DNA of 64,000 bases from Peptoniphilus_E sp964345555. GTDB taxonomy: Bacteria > Bacillota > Clostridia > Tissierellales > Peptoniphilaceae. Of the stretch, positions 17,047-26,049 are shown one piece after another. Location: the NCBI GenBank assembly GCA_964345555.1, contig CAYFRD010000002.1, forward strand, positions 1 to 64,000. The letters are read 5' to 3'. Position 1 is the stretch's first letter; every line of letters starts with the position of its first letter. A program made the translations under genes and the position numbers. The notes under the pieces were generated by a model. The model was not told the origin of the DNA and did not search any database. It saw nothing but the letters and a program-made list of their open reading frames with translations.

Positions 17047-17649
17047 TTATTTTATTATTACTCTTTCGTCAATTGGTTGTTTTTTCTTAGGAGCCGGTTC
17101 TGAAACGGGGTTTCCAAATACCATTTGAGATTTTAGAATCCAATTTTCATCAATATCCCATTTTTCTTTGACTTCTTCGTCTATTATGGGGTTATAGTGT
17201 TGGATATTTGCTCCAAGTCCTATATCTCTAAGTGCTATCCACAGTCCCAAAGTGATAATACCGGAGTTTTGTTCAGACCATGGATCTACATTTTGTGCAT
17301 AGTTGGGGAAATTTTCCTTTAATTTTTCATTTGTCTTTTTGTCTTCAAAAATCAATACCGTTCCGAATCCATTTTTAAATCCGTTGATCTTTTCTTCAGT
17401 CTTCTTAAATTTTTCATCGTCATTTACCTTTTTACGAAGTGTTTCCATGACGATTTTTCCCCATAAATAATCGTGATCTTCTCCGAATAACACTACCGCT
17501 CTTTGAGATTGGCTATGATAAGAACTCGGTAATTCGTATACTACATCCTTGATGTATTGCCCTATTTCTTCCTTGGGAATATCCACATTTTTATCTAAGT
17601 CGTAATATGATCTTCTAGCTTTTAGTACTTCAAGTGCTCTTGATTCCAT
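17047..17649 (-). CDS. Nitroreductase-family oxidoreductase (Frm2/Hbn1-like)
   Basis: The 200-residue protein has the FMN-binding nitroreductase start LEVLKARRSYYDLDKN, the central SSYHSQSQRAVVLFGE segment and the SEQNSGIITLGLWIALRDIGLGANIQHYNP helix pair, which point to the fungal Frm2-like branch. It should reduce quinones, nitro compounds or lipid-derived aldehydes with NAD(P)H. AAAGGAGG supports the start. It is a single-gene unit, divergent from the SDR gene. Confidence 0.85.
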   Translation of the reverse strand: MESRALEVLKARRSYYDLDKNVDIPKEEIGQYIKDVVYELPSSYHSQSQRAVVLFGEDHDYLWGKIVMETLRKKVNDDEKFKKTEEKINGFKNGFGTVLIFEDKKTNEKLKENFPNYAQNVDPWSEQNSGIITLGLWIALRDIGLGANIQHYNPIIDEEVKEKWDIDENWILKSQMVFGNPVSEPAPKKKQPIDERVIIK

Positions 17650-17691
17650 TTTCTTCCTCCTTTATTTATCTACTTTAGACTTTACCCAATC

Positions 17692-17720
17692 TTTAACTTT
17701 ATTCACAATTAAGTTATAAT
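17692..17720 (+). promoter_or_regulatory. Promoter of the SDR gene
   Basis: A -35 TTTAAC (17692-17697), 17-base spacer, perfect -10 TATAAT (17715-17720), 16 bases before the start codon, so the transcript leader is very short. Confidence 0.65.
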
Positions 17721-17735
17721 CATTTTGGTGATTAT

Positions 17736-18470
17736 ATGAAAACAGTACTTATTACCGGTGCTTCCAGAGGAATCGGAAGGGCCACAGCGTTGAAACTGTC
17801 TGAAGAAGGACAGTACAACATAGTTTTAAATTACAACAATTCAAAAAAAGAAGCTCTTCTGTTGGAAGAAGAACTTTTAAATAAAGGGATAAATGCTCTT
17901 GCACTAAAGGCCAATGTGTCAGACCTCACACAAGTGGAAGATATGTTTGCTCGTATAAAAGACAAATTCGGCGGAGTGGACATCTTGATAAACAATGCCG
18001 GCATTTCTCATTCCGCACAATTTCAAGATTTAAGCCCCGAGAAATGGGATGAAATATTCTCCGTTAATGTGGACGGAGTGTTCAACACAATACACTGTGC
18101 CTTAGAATACATGTTGAGCAATAAAAAAGGTGTGATATTAAATTTTTCATCTATTTGGGGTTCTCACGGCGCATCTTGCGAGGTTTCCTACGCAGCAACC
18201 AAGGGTGCAATAGAAGCAATCACCAAGTCATTAGCTTTGGAGCTTGCGCCTTCAAATATAAGGGTCAATGCCATTGCTCCCGGTACTGTCAACACCGACA
18301 TGATGAAGACCTACAGCCGAGATGATATCAAACTCATCTGCAACGATATTCCCATGATGAGAATGGCTGAACCGGAAGAAATCGCCGAACTGGTGAATTT
18401 TTTAATATCAGACAAAAATTCATATATGACGGGACAGATTATTTCTCCTACGGGAGGGATGGGCGTTTAA
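17736..18470 (+). CDS. Short-chain dehydrogenase/reductase (FabG-like)
   Basis: The 244-residue protein has the cofactor loop TGASRGIG, the structural NNAG, catalytic Ser in FSSIWGSHG (about 139) and the YAATKGA motif with catalytic Tyr and Lys (about 152 and 156). It is the classical SDR fold. Sequence resembles 3-oxoacyl-ACP reductases, but no other fatty-acid genes are adjacent, so another ketone or alcohol substrate is possible. No clear ribosome binding site precedes the ATG (TTTTGGTGATT), in keeping with the short leader. Its stop codon abuts the convergent aminopeptidase stop with no gap. Confidence 0.88.
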   Translation: MKTVLITGASRGIGRATALKLSEEGQYNIVLNYNNSKKEALLLEEELLNKGINALALKANVSDLTQVEDMFARIKDKFGGVDILINNAGISHSAQFQDLSPEKWDEIFSVNVDGVFNTIHCALEYMLSNKKGVILNFSSIWGSHGASCEVSYAATKGAIEAITKSLALELAPSNIRVNAIAPGTVNTDMMKTYSRDDIKLICNDIPMMRMAEPEEIAELVNFLISDKNSYMTGQIISPTGGMGV

Positions 18471-19760
18471 TCAGCTTTGATAAAGCTCTTTAAATACCTT
18501 GTAGACACTTTCCAAATCCTTTATCGCTCCCAATTCTCTTATTGAATGCATTGCAATCAACGGATTGCCCATGTCTATGGATTTGATCTTTAGGTATTTT
18601 GTGTTTAAAGGTCCTATGGTGCTGCCCGTTCTGTTCCCGGATCTGTTGTAGAATCTCTGATATTCAACTCCCGCTTCATGACACAGTTGCATAAATACTG
18701 CTGCACTGTAGGCATCGGTGCTGTATCCCTTTGATGCGGCATATTTTATTACAGGCCCTTTGCCCAGTTGCGGTTTGTTAGTCGGATCGGCTTTATCTCC
18801 ATAGGCGGGGTGGACTGCATGAGCCATATCCGCAGAAATCATGTATGAATTTTCCATTGCTCTTATGAATTCGTCTTCACCTTTTCCAAGAGCAATGGAT
18901 ATTTTTTTAAGACAATCCCTCGCCATGGTAGAGTCCGCTCCTTGAATAGACTTAGATCCGACTTCTTCGTTGTCCGTGCACAAGAGAACATTCAAGGACT
19001 TTGCCTTGGCATTTATCATTGACATCAGACCGGAGTATGCCATTGCAAGATTATCCTGTCTGCCGGCAGAGATTAACTCCTTTTGCACCCCTATTAATTT
19101 AGCACCTTCTCTGTCATATAGATACAAATCAAAATCCAGGATATCCTCTTTATCTATTTTTAATTCTTGAGCGATAAGTTCTTCTAAAAAATAATCGCCG
19201 ATTTTATCGTCGTCCAAAGCTATAAATGGCAACAGATGTTTTTGAGCATCATATATAAAGCCCTTGTTTATCTCTTTGTTCATGTGTATTGCAAGATTAG
19301 GTATGGTGAGCAAATCTCTTTCAATATTCACAAGCACACTCACCGGTTCAAGCAAATTATCACCCTTTAGCACCGCTCTTCCCGCAAAACTCAAAACTCG
19401 ATCAAGCCATGTGGAATATATGGGACCACCGTAGACTTCGGTGTTTAAATAAACTACTCCGTCCTTTTTAATAACGGGATTTGATTTTATTCTGAAACTT
19501 GGCGAATCACAATGCGATGCTACAATTCTAAATCCCTTATCTTCAATATTGTCATCTCCGATATTGAAGGCTAAAATCGAAGAGTCATTCACCGTAAAAT
19601 AACCCTTGTCTCCGGATTTTAAATTGAATTTATCAGCCAATTTATACTCTTTAAAGCCTTCTGTATTCAATATTTCTTTCATTTGCTTTACCGCAAAATA
19701 TGAACATGGACTTTTGTCTATAAAGGAAATTAAACTCTCTGCGATCTTTGTAGCCTTCAT
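18471..19760 (-). CDS. M18-family aminopeptidase
   Basis: This 429-residue cytoplasmic zinc metallopeptidase has the M18 features: ASHCDSPSFRIK with the first zinc His (about 82), TDNEEVGS with the catalytic Glu (about 263) and SADMAHAVHPAYGDK. It removes acidic or neutral N-terminal residues from peptides and would feed an amino-acid fermenter. It overlaps by 4 bases with the upstream DUF3783 gene, so the two are co-transcribed. The 3' end meets the SDR gene without intergenic space or visible terminator. Confidence 0.93.
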   Translation of the reverse strand: MKATKIAESLISFIDKSPCSYFAVKQMKEILNTEGFKEYKLADKFNLKSGDKGYFTVNDSSILAFNIGDDNIEDKGFRIVASHCDSPSFRIKSNPVIKKDGVVYLNTEVYGGPIYSTWLDRVLSFAGRAVLKGDNLLEPVSVLVNIERDLLTIPNLAIHMNKEINKGFIYDAQKHLLPFIALDDDKIGDYFLEELIAQELKIDKEDILDFDLYLYDREGAKLIGVQKELISAGRQDNLAMAYSGLMSMINAKAKSLNVLLCTDNEEVGSKSIQGADSTMARDCLKKISIALGKGEDEFIRAMENSYMISADMAHAVHPAYGDKADPTNKPQLGKGPVIKYAASKGYSTDAYSAAVFMQLCHEAGVEYQRFYNRSGNRTGSTIGPLNTKYLKIKSIDMGNPLIAMHSIRELGAIKDLESVYKVFKELYQS

Positions 19761-20287
19761 AGCAATTCCTCAAATTTTTTTATTCTATCTTGAATATCTT
19801 CAAGTTTGACATCCGTCTTTTGATTTAATGTCAGAGCGTAATTTACAGCCTCCTGAATTTCTTCATTATCCTCTTCATTCAAGTATTCTTTTGCCTGTCT
19901 CATTAGTGCATTCAATTCCTCCGCTGCCGCCACCACTTGATGTTCATCGATTATATGAGCTATTAAATAACCTAAATCCCAATTCACCGTATGTTTTGTG
20001 ACAACCGATTTGTGATTTACAGTAATTTCTCCACTTCTTAAATCGGTAAGAAAATTTCGGAGAATATTTCTGTCAAAATCTGAAAAAAGAATAAATTCCG
20101 TTTCAACATCTTCCCCTTTGTAAATTTTGTCCCCTTCGATATAATCCAAATCAAAAATTTCTCCGACTCTCTTATTTAAATCTCTTTCGTCGGCTAATAC
20201 GATTTCAAAATCATATTCCTTCGCAAGATTCTTGATATTTTCAAATCTACTGCCTTCAAATCCGTATAGCAATATTTTTTTATCCAT
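19757..20287 (-). CDS. DUF3783 family protein
   Basis: The 176-residue acidic protein has an N-terminal region ILLYGFEGSRFENIKNL, a FILFSDFDRNILRNFLTDLR segment and TVNWDLGYLIAHIIDEH, typical of the uncharacterised DUF3783 family of clostridia. The C-terminal third is predicted helical and acidic. Start 20287 is chosen because GGAGGG precedes it; a longer frame to 20368 lacks a ribosome binding site. It is translationally coupled to the aminopeptidase. Function is unknown. Confidence 0.75.
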   Translation of the reverse strand: MDKKILLYGFEGSRFENIKNLAKEYDFEIVLADERDLNKRVGEIFDLDYIEGDKIYKGEDVETEFILFSDFDRNILRNFLTDLRSGEITVNHKSVVTKHTVNWDLGYLIAHIIDEHQVVAAAEELNALMRQAKEYLNEEDNEEIQEAVNYALTLNQKTDVKLEDIQDRIKKFEELL

Positions 20288-20424
20288 ATTCGCCCTCCAT
20301 AAGTTATAGTTTACATTATACACTATCCGGACATATTTTAAAAAACTAACTCCTTTTAAATACAGCACCCATAACTTATCAATAAAAAAGCAACCTCTTT
20401 CGTGAGATTACCTTACTTGTATAT

Positions 20425-20541
20425 TTATTTTCTATATCCTACAGCCACCATCCGGATCACCAGTTTCGAATCCCTTATTTCCGCAACGAGGCTGAAAGCT
20501 CTGTTTTCTTCTTCATTAAGTCTTACAGATACTTTTCTCAT
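20425..20541 (-). pseudogene. Truncated RelB/CopG-like antitoxin relic
   Basis: A 38-codon frame begins MRKVSVRLNEEENRAF, which matches the start of ribbon-helix-helix antitoxins (VSVRLNEEE). The remaining DNA-binding helices and toxin-binding tail are replaced by an unrelated short end. The ribosome binding site is weak. No toxin gene is adjacent. It is best read as a remnant of a toxin-antitoxin locus. Confidence 0.35.
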
Positions 20542-20700
20542 ATTATCACTTATGAATCCAGAGCAATACATCCTTGGTTTTTATGTTAATATATTTATCT
20601 AACAGCTTTGGATAATATCATTGACTAATTCTTTATTTTTAACTTATCGTCTATGCATCAATAGGTTTTTATTTTACACGATTAAAAAATAAAACTGAAA

Positions 20701-20735
20701 AACACCTCGATATCGAATTTTGATACCGAGGTGTT
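20701..20735 (-). terminator. Terminator of hsp20
   Basis: AACACCTCGGTATC and GATATCGAGGTGTT form a long stem with one mismatch just beyond the stop codon, followed by T residues. Confidence 0.8.
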
Positions 20736-20740
20736 GGTTA

Positions 20741-21190
20741 TCAGTCTATCGCTATATTCTTCGCTTTGTTTTCAATTTCCTTTTTAGGAACGGTGATTTC
20801 AAGCACACCCTTATTCAAGGTCGCCTTTAAACCGTTTTCGTCAATATCCTTGAAATACATGCTTCTTTCCATTTTTGTGAACTTTCTTTCCTTGTGTATA
20901 TAATTCTTTTCTTTATCGGAATTGTCAGTTTCTTCTTTCTTTTCAGCACTGAGAGTCAATTTGCCATCTTCCAGTAAAATGGAAATATCCTCTTTTTCAA
21001 ATCCGGGAAGTTCCGCTTCAACGGTGTATCCCTTATCATCTTCCGCAATGTCTACTTTAAAAGTCGAACTCTTCAACGCCCTTTGCGGTGTAAAGTCATC
21101 TTTAAAGAAATTGTCAATCATGTTGTAAAAATCTTCAAATCCTCTATCAGCTAATCCTAAATTATTTTTTATATATGGTCTGATACTCAT
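20741..21190 (-). CDS. Small heat shock protein (Hsp20)
   Basis: This 149-residue protein has a short N-terminal region rich in Phe, an alpha-crystallin domain (about 43-140) with KGYTVEAELPGFEKEDISI and the GVLEITVPKK motif, and a short C-terminal tail. Such proteins bind unfolding proteins as ATP-independent holdases. The gene is monocistronic. A CIRCE operator with only one mismatch lies between its consensus promoter and its start, so HrcA should repress it together with groESL. Low-GC relatives more often control hsp20 in other ways, so the CIRCE link is informative. Confidence 0.94.
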   Translation of the reverse strand: MSIRPYIKNNLGLADRGFEDFYNMIDNFFKDDFTPQRALKSSTFKVDIAEDDKGYTVEAELPGFEKEDISILLEDGKLTLSAEKKEETDNSDKEKNYIHKERKFTKMERSMYFKDIDENGLKATLNKGVLEITVPKKEIENKAKNIAID

Positions 21191-21209
21191 AATAACATCT
21201 CCTTTTAAA

Positions 21210-21236
21210 TTAGCACTCTTCGTGCTTGACTGCTAA
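21210..21236 (-). promoter_or_regulatory. CIRCE operator of hsp20 (HrcA binding site)
   Basis: TTAGCACTC, nine bases, GACTGCTAA. This matches the consensus TTAGCACTC-N9-GAGTGCTAA with one mismatch. It lies between promoter and ribosome binding site. Confidence 0.92.
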
Positions 21237-21245
21237 CCTATCTAT

Positions 21246-21274
21246 AATATACCCCAAAGGTCAAAGAATGTCAA
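21246..21274 (-). promoter_or_regulatory. hsp20 promoter
   Basis: A perfect -35 TTGACA (21269-21274), 17-base spacer, -10 TATATT (21246-21251), with CIRCE immediately downstream. Confidence 0.85.
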
Positions 21275-21303
21275 CATTTTTCGAAAGTTTTTTTATTTTT
21301 TAT

Positions 21304-22134
21304 TTATCCATAAAAACGCCTTAATTTCAAGATTACAGAGTATAAATCCACTAAAGTTGTGAAGATTATAAAATAATAAAAATACCTGAATATTTTAAAT
21401 TCAAAATCAAATTTCAAAAAATACACCAAAATTACACCTATTAAAACATTACAAAAAATACTAAGCATAGTCACATACTTTCCGTATTCTCCCTCCGATG
21501 TCCTGTTGGAGTCCCTGAGAATAAACAAAAAGAAAATAAACTGAAGAATTCTCTTTCTAATTATATTACCGCCATCCGCCATTATATGTATTGATAAAAA
21601 TATCACCGTGGAATAAAATATTAAATTTATCAGTTTGCTTTTTCTAAATACGAATTTTTCCCTGCTTGTGTAGAGATCCCTTATCTCGAAGGGTTTTAAG
21701 AGTTTTTCCATTATCCTTATATTTTTCACATTTTCCGCAATCCACAGTGAAAGAACCGAAGATATCAGCATAGTTATAACTATGTCCTTCAGTCTTTCCA
21801 GAAGAAGCATGTAATCAAGATTTTTTGATATGAAAATATATATTCCCGTACTTAAAATCAATATTAAAAATAAAATTTGCACCAACGTTTTAAGTATTCT
21901 GTAGTTTTTTCCGCTTATAAATATATTGGAAGAAGACCTGTACTTAGTTGAAAAATTGTAAGGACTTCCAAGCTTTAGAAGAAGTCCCTCCAATTGTGCA
22001 ATGTCATAATTTGTCCCCAACTTATCCTCCACCAGAGAATAAAAATCTTTCTTTGCTGATTTCGCATCTTCATAGGTCATATACTTGGTCAGTTCTCGTA
22101 TATATCTATCAAGCAAATTTTCCTTTGTATACAT
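21304..22134 (-). CDS. Polytopic membrane protein with HAAS/DUF1700-like N-terminus
   Basis: The 276-residue protein starts with a soluble helical region (about 1-70; YIRELTKYMTYEDAKSAKKDF and YNFSTKYR) resembling the HAAS/DUF1700 domain of membrane proteins often paired with PadR regulators. About six hydrophobic segments follow, beginning near residue 82. No PadR gene is adjacent. The function is unknown. It lies alone between the hsp20 promoter and the terminator of the YabE-like gene. Confidence 0.55.
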   Translation of the reverse strand: MYTKENLLDRYIRELTKYMTYEDAKSAKKDFYSLVEDKLGTNYDIAQLEGLLLKLGSPYNFSTKYRSSSNIFISGKNYRILKTLVQILFLILILSTGIYIFISKNLDYMLLLERLKDIVITMLISSVLSLWIAENVKNIRIMEKLLKPFEIRDLYTSREKFVFRKSKLINLIFYSTVIFLSIHIMADGGNIIRKRILQFIFFLFILRDSNRTSEGEYGKYVTMLSIFCNVLIGVILVYFLKFDFEFKIFRYFYYFIIFTTLVDLYSVILKLRRFYG

Positions 22135-22167
22135 AAAATCACCTTAATGTATTATAACATTAAAAAA

Positions 22168-22185
22168 GCACCCTGCAGGGTGCTT
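22168..22185 (-). terminator. Terminator of the YabE-like gene
   Basis: GCACCCTGCAGGGTGC is a perfect palindrome followed by six T on the minus strand, just after the stop codon. Confidence 0.85.
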
Positions 22186-22186
22186 A

Positions 22187-23182
22187 TTAATCTAATACAT
22201 ATACTTTTACATTTCTTCTGCCGAATTTAAGAGCTTGTGCGTGTGTGTTATAAAACAGGTCAATTTTATTTCCCTTGATCGCTCCACCGGTATCTTCGGC
22301 AACTGCATATCCGTACGTGGGGAATCCGTCCATGGACTCTATATATAGTTTAGTTCCAAGAGGTATTACTCTGGGATCTACTGCCACAGCTCCTACTCTC
22401 GCCTTTGTTCCCATGGCGGTTTTTGATCCCGCTGTAGGGTCGTAGGCTGTAGCTTCCATGACTATTACTCTCTTTACATTCTTTCCTTCTACAGGACTTT
22501 GTACTTTCTTAGTTCCCTTTTCAACTATGTGTGTTACAGGTTCAACTTTATCTGTGCTTTCAATTACATCTATGGATACAAGATTGTCATTTACATAAGT
22601 ATTTTGAATTTTTTCAATTCTCTGTCCCGCTGAACCCTGTTGAATTACTTTGCTTTCTCCCTCATACATTTCGTCATTTTCAACAACTTCGGTTTCATGG
22701 GGAATTTCGGAAACTTTATGATAATGTTCTTTGTCAACTCTTTCGATGGTGACTCGTTGGTCGTCTTCCACTTCCTCTTCAATTTTCGGTGTCACCACAT
22801 CGTCATTATCAACCTCAACATCAAGATAGTCTAGGATTTCTTCAACGGTATCTCCCACAGCTTTGATTTCCTTCTCAACCCCGCCGTCAGTAAACACTAT
22901 GGTCTTTAAATCGGAAATAACTATGTCCATTCCCTCTGTAAGTTCTGTATCTTCACTTGGCGATACCACTTTGTCTTCACCAAGTACAATTTCCTTTGTT
23001 TCCAACAGTTCTCCAACTGTTTCTGAAAATGTGACAACGTGTTCTTCTTTTCCATCTATGATCAAATTAACATTTTTTGCAAATACTGTAGAAAAACCCA
23101 TAATAAGCGCAGATGCCGCTAATACTGTTATCACAGTTATAAGTATCAATCTCTTTTTAAGCGATTTGCCCTTAAAACTCAT
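22187..23182 (-). CDS. YabE-like cell-wall protein: DUF348 repeats, G5 and 3D domains
   Basis: This 331-residue protein has one N-terminal membrane anchor or signal (about 11-34), two DUF348 ubiquitin-like repeats (about 37-145), a G5 domain (about 150-225) and a C-terminal 3D domain (about 235-331). In the 3D domain the MEATAYDPT, VDPRVIPLGTKLYIE and AVAEDTGGAIKGNKIDLF segments carry the three conserved Asp. The 3D fold is a lytic transglycosylase-type barrel, so the protein probably cleaves peptidoglycan, like YabE or the Rpf/Sps family. It is monocistronic. Confidence 0.88.
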   Translation of the reverse strand: MSFKGKSLKKRLILITVITVLAASALIMGFSTVFAKNVNLIIDGKEEHVVTFSETVGELLETKEIVLGEDKVVSPSEDTELTEGMDIVISDLKTIVFTDGGVEKEIKAVGDTVEEILDYLDVEVDNDDVVTPKIEEEVEDDQRVTIERVDKEHYHKVSEIPHETEVVENDEMYEGESKVIQQGSAGQRIEKIQNTYVNDNLVSIDVIESTDKVEPVTHIVEKGTKKVQSPVEGKNVKRVIVMEATAYDPTAGSKTAMGTKARVGAVAVDPRVIPLGTKLYIESMDGFPTYGYAVAEDTGGAIKGNKIDLFYNTHAQALKFGRRNVKVYVLD

Positions 23183-23316
23183 TACTAACCTCCTATAAAA
23201 ATTACAAACTTGTAAACTCTGTTACTAATTTGTAACTAATTTTTGTTACTTGTGAAGTATATAGGTAAAAGTCTCATAAGTCAAATTTGTGTAATATTAT
23301 TGCAAATAATAAAAAT

Positions 23317-23338
23317 AAATGGCTGAATTCAGCCATTT
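23317..23338 (-). terminator. Perfect palindromic hairpin downstream of the nudix gene
   Basis: AAATGGCTGA-ATTC-AGCCATTT type palindrome followed by a T-rich stretch on the minus strand. A second, weaker copy of half of it (AATGGCTGATTCAAGCC) lies at 23395-23412, closer to the gene end. One or both may terminate the rnhA-nudix operon. Confidence 0.6.
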
Positions 23339-23435
23339 AACTCTTTTATAACACATTCTTTATTTTAAAGAACAACATATTTTACACTGTTAAAAGGCTT
23401 GAATCAGCCATTTGAGGATAAATATTACAATTTGA

Positions 23436-24053
23436 TTACAAATTTTTCTTTATCTTATTTATGAAATTGTAAGTCATCTTCGCTGTAAATCCCCAGATTA
23501 TCAAACCTCTGTATTGATAGAACAGAACATTGTCCTTGCTCTTCTTGAATTTGTAGTTTTTTCCGTCGGGAATCAATTCATAAGGGAAATATTTATCCCT
23601 TCTCGCTTTGAATTCAACTTCATAGCTCTTAGGCGATTTTTTCATAAAGTATTCGAAGGGTATGGTGAACACATCTTCCACTTCATCGGCACTGGGTTTT
23701 ATGTCTTTGATATCCACATTTAACTTGCCTATGACAGAATACAATATGCTTCCGTAGGGATTTATAAGATAGTCTCCCTCTCCGTAGATCTCTATGTCCT
23801 TAGGACTTATCAGCAACTCTTCACAGGTTTCTCTTGCTGCCGCATTTATAATTTCTTCGCCCTTTTCAATTCTTCCTCCGGGGAAGCAGATCTCCCCCGG
23901 CTGGTTTTTAAGAGTTTTCGATCTAAGTTCATAAAGCAGGTGTGGTTCTCCTTCCACTTCTATAAAGGGAATTAAAACAGAATACCTATTATTTATATCT
24001 ATGGGTCCCCAAGGTGTTTCCCGAACTATGTTTTTAATCTTTTCAAATTTCAA
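23436..24053 (-). CDS. NUDIX hydrolase (CoA pyrophosphatase-like)
   Basis: The 205-residue protein has a full Nudix box, GGRIEKGEEIINAAARETCEE, here given in part, at about residues 57-79, giving metal-binding glutamates. The N-terminal SVLIPFIEVEGEPHLLYELRS and FPGGRIEKGE segments fit the CoA/dinucleotide pyrophosphatase branch. It should hydrolyse a nucleoside diphosphate linked to another moiety. It is the last gene of a five-gene run with rnhA, comEB, mscL and a patatin, 2 bases after the patatin stop. Confidence 0.88.
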   Translation of the reverse strand: MKFEKIKNIVRETPWGPIDINNRYSVLIPFIEVEGEPHLLYELRSKTLKNQPGEICFPGGRIEKGEEIINAAARETCEELLISPKDIEIYGEGDYLINPYGSILYSVIGKLNVDIKDIKPSADEVEDVFTIPFEYFMKKSPKSYEVEFKARRDKYFPYELIPDGKNYKFKKSKDNVLFYQYRGLIIWGFTAKMTYNFINKIKKNL

Positions 24054-24055
24054 TT

Positions 24056-25180
24056 CTATATCCTCTTTGCTAATTTTTGTAAAAAAGAATTTTTGTCTTC
24101 TTGTGTTTTTTCAGTCTTTCTTATTTCTTCAATAAATTCTTCCACTTCATATATCTTGAGGTAATCTATATTTTGCTCCTCTGCTATTTTTTCCAGTATT
24201 ATTATCAATAATTTTGAATAGTTGTCTTCACCTTCTACATCGTATTTTTTAGCAAGGCTCGACAGGGTTTCTTCAAAGAGTTTTCTGTACTTGGATGTGG
24301 GTTTTTTATCCTCTTCATGTTCGTCTTTGAAAAATATGTTCTTCAATATTTCCAGTGCGTACTCCTCAGTGAATGGTCTGATGTAGTACTTGTTCCCCAT
24401 AAGTCCATCCAATAATTTATATGTGTCGAAGTAGGCTATTCTTATTATTTCATCTGCCTTTACAGGGTCAAAATCCATAAGTGATGTGTAGTTCTTGGAA
24501 GGTTCTATTATAATAGCATCCTTTGGCATATAAAAGTTGTTAACTATACTGTGATGCGTCCTTATTATCACAGGTGTAAGTCCCATTTCCTGAACCATGT
24601 TGTAGGGAATGTTATTGACAAATCCGCCGTCCAAGTAATATTTCCCGTCAAGTGGCTCCATTTTAAAAACAGGGTGGTAACAGGATGCCAATATGTATTT
24701 TTTAAGTTCACCCTGTGGAATTTCGTCGATGAAAAGTTCTTCGGCTTTTTTATCTGTCAGATTTATAGTTACGAGCCCTAATCTCGCGCTTGATTCACGT
24801 ACTTTTGTCTCGTCTATATTTTCCTCTATTAAGTTTCGCACAGGCTCAATTGAGATTTCCGCCTTCGAGATGGTATCGGAAACTAAATTTTTGATTTTCA
24901 ATATGATGTCTTCTTTAGCAGTATCTTTGTCCACAAATTCAGATACTCCATCATCATCTCTGTTGTAGTAGTCCGCCATGGTGGTATTCCTCCACAGATT
25001 TGCACATTTATGTGCATCACCGCTAACTATCATAGCAGCATTTATAGCCCCTATAGATGTGCCTACCACACAGTCAAATTCAAATCCTTTTTCCTTAAGA
25101 GCAAAATAAGAGCCTATATGATAGGCTCCCTTCGCTCCTCCACCTTCAAGGGCCAGGCCGTATGATTTTTTAAAGTTCAC
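24056..25180 (-). CDS. Patatin-like phospholipase
   Basis: The protein (374 residues from GTG at 25180) has the oxyanion motif GGGAKGAYHIG, the nucleophile elbow GTSIG (Ser near residue 47) and the catalytic DGGF (Asp near 190), a complete Ser-Asp dyad for lipid acyl hydrolysis. A C-terminal extension of about 130 residues is charged and helical. A longer frame begins with TTG at 25210 and would overlap mscL by 41 bases; the GTG overlaps by 11. Neither has a strong ribosome binding site, so coupling to mscL is likely. Confidence 0.88.
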   Translation of the reverse strand: MNFKKSYGLALEGGGAKGAYHIGSYFALKEKGFEFDCVVGTSIGAINAAMIVSGDAHKCANLWRNTTMADYYNRDDDGVSEFVDKDTAKEDIILKIKNLVSDTISKAEISIEPVRNLIEENIDETKVRESSARLGLVTINLTDKKAEELFIDEIPQGELKKYILASCYHPVFKMEPLDGKYYLDGGFVNNIPYNMVQEMGLTPVIIRTHHSIVNNFYMPKDAIIIEPSKNYTSLMDFDPVKADEIIRIAYFDTYKLLDGLMGNKYYIRPFTEEYALEILKNIFFKDEHEEDKKPTSKYRKLFEETLSSLAKKYDVEGEDNYSKLLIIILEKIAEEQNIDYLKIYEVEEFIEEIRKTEKTQEDKNSFLQKLAKRI

Positions 25181-25616
25181 TTGTACAATGTGGACATCTT
25201 GTTGCTTCAATATCTATTTCGCTTTTACAATATGGACATACCTTGGTAGCTGCAGCTGCTTCTTCTTCAGCTTTACCGTATTTGTCCCTCATCTTGGCAA
25301 TCTGTCTTATAAATATAAATATATATAGTGCAATAATTAAGAAGTTAACTATATTGTTGATAAAGGAACCGATTCCTATGGCTGCTCCTGCCGCCTTTGC
25401 TTCTTCATAGGTTGCGTATTCCGCTCCTCCGATTGCAATAAATATGTTTGTGAAATCCACGTTTCCAAGAGCCATTCCCACTATCGGCATTATTATATCC
25501 TCAACTAAGGACGTTATGATTTTTCCAAAAGCACCCCCGATGACGACACCGACTGCCATGTCCAAAACATTACCCTTGGAAATAAAATCCTTAAAATCAT
25601 CAATAAATTTTCCCAT
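25170..25616 (-). CDS. mscL: Large-conductance mechanosensitive channel with C-terminal zinc ribbon
   Basis: This 148-residue protein has the MscL N-terminal helix GKFIDDFKDFISKGNVLDMAVGVVIG, the pore helix and a second membrane helix (about 75-98). It opens under membrane tension to release solutes. The tail carries a two-CxxC zinc-ribbon-like element (CPYC and CPHC), seen in many clostridial MscL proteins but absent from the E. coli one. Start 25616 follows GAGGTGAG; the longer frame to 25664 has no support. It starts 10 bases after comEB. Confidence 0.95.
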   Translation of the reverse strand: MGKFIDDFKDFISKGNVLDMAVGVVIGGAFGKIITSLVEDIIMPIVGMALGNVDFTNIFIAIGGAEYATYEEAKAAGAAIGIGSFINNIVNFLIIALYIFIFIRQIAKMRDKYGKAEEEAAAATKVCPYCKSEIDIEATRCPHCTSEL

Positions 25617-25626
25617 AACACTCACC

Positions 25627-26049
25627 TCATTTAATTTGTTTAAGTTCGATATTGTTCTTTTCAATCAGTTCCAAAGCATAATCGTCAATTCTATAAGCTT
25701 CCTTGTACATTATAGCTTTAATTCCGGCCTGTATTAATGCCTTTGTGCAGTTAAGGCATGGAAAGTGAGTCACATAACACCTGGCTCCCTTTACACTTAT
25801 GCCCTCTCGTGCACAATAAAGAAGTGCATTCATTTCGGCGTGTATCGTCGCTATGCAGTGTCCGTCTCTCATAGTGTGTCCAATCTCGTCGCAGTGCTTA
25901 TTGCCTACTATAGATCCGTTGTATCCCGTAGAGATAATTCTGTTGTCCTGATTTACAAGGACACATCCCACAAAGGCTCTGTCACAAGTAGATCTGGTAG
26001 CGACCATTTCTGTTATTTCCATAAAGTATTCGTTCCAAGATTTTCTCAT
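25627..26049 (-). CDS. dCMP deaminase (ComEB family)
   Basis: The 140-residue zinc enzyme has the HAEMNAL motif (zinc His and catalytic Glu, about 71-73) and PCLNC (zinc cysteines, about 99 and 102), with a zinc-site CDE/HTM region in between. It deaminates dCMP to dUMP for thymidylate synthesis. It starts one base inside the end of rnhA, so these genes are coupled. Family assignment is firm; whether it also serves competence, as the name ComEB suggests, is not indicated. Confidence 0.93.
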   Translation of the reverse strand: MRKSWNEYFMEITEMVATRSTCDRAFVGCVLVNQDNRIISTGYNGSIVGNKHCDEIGHTMRDGHCIATIHAEMNALLYCAREGISVKGARCYVTHFPCLNCTKALIQAGIKAIMYKEAYRIDDYALELIEKNNIELKQIK

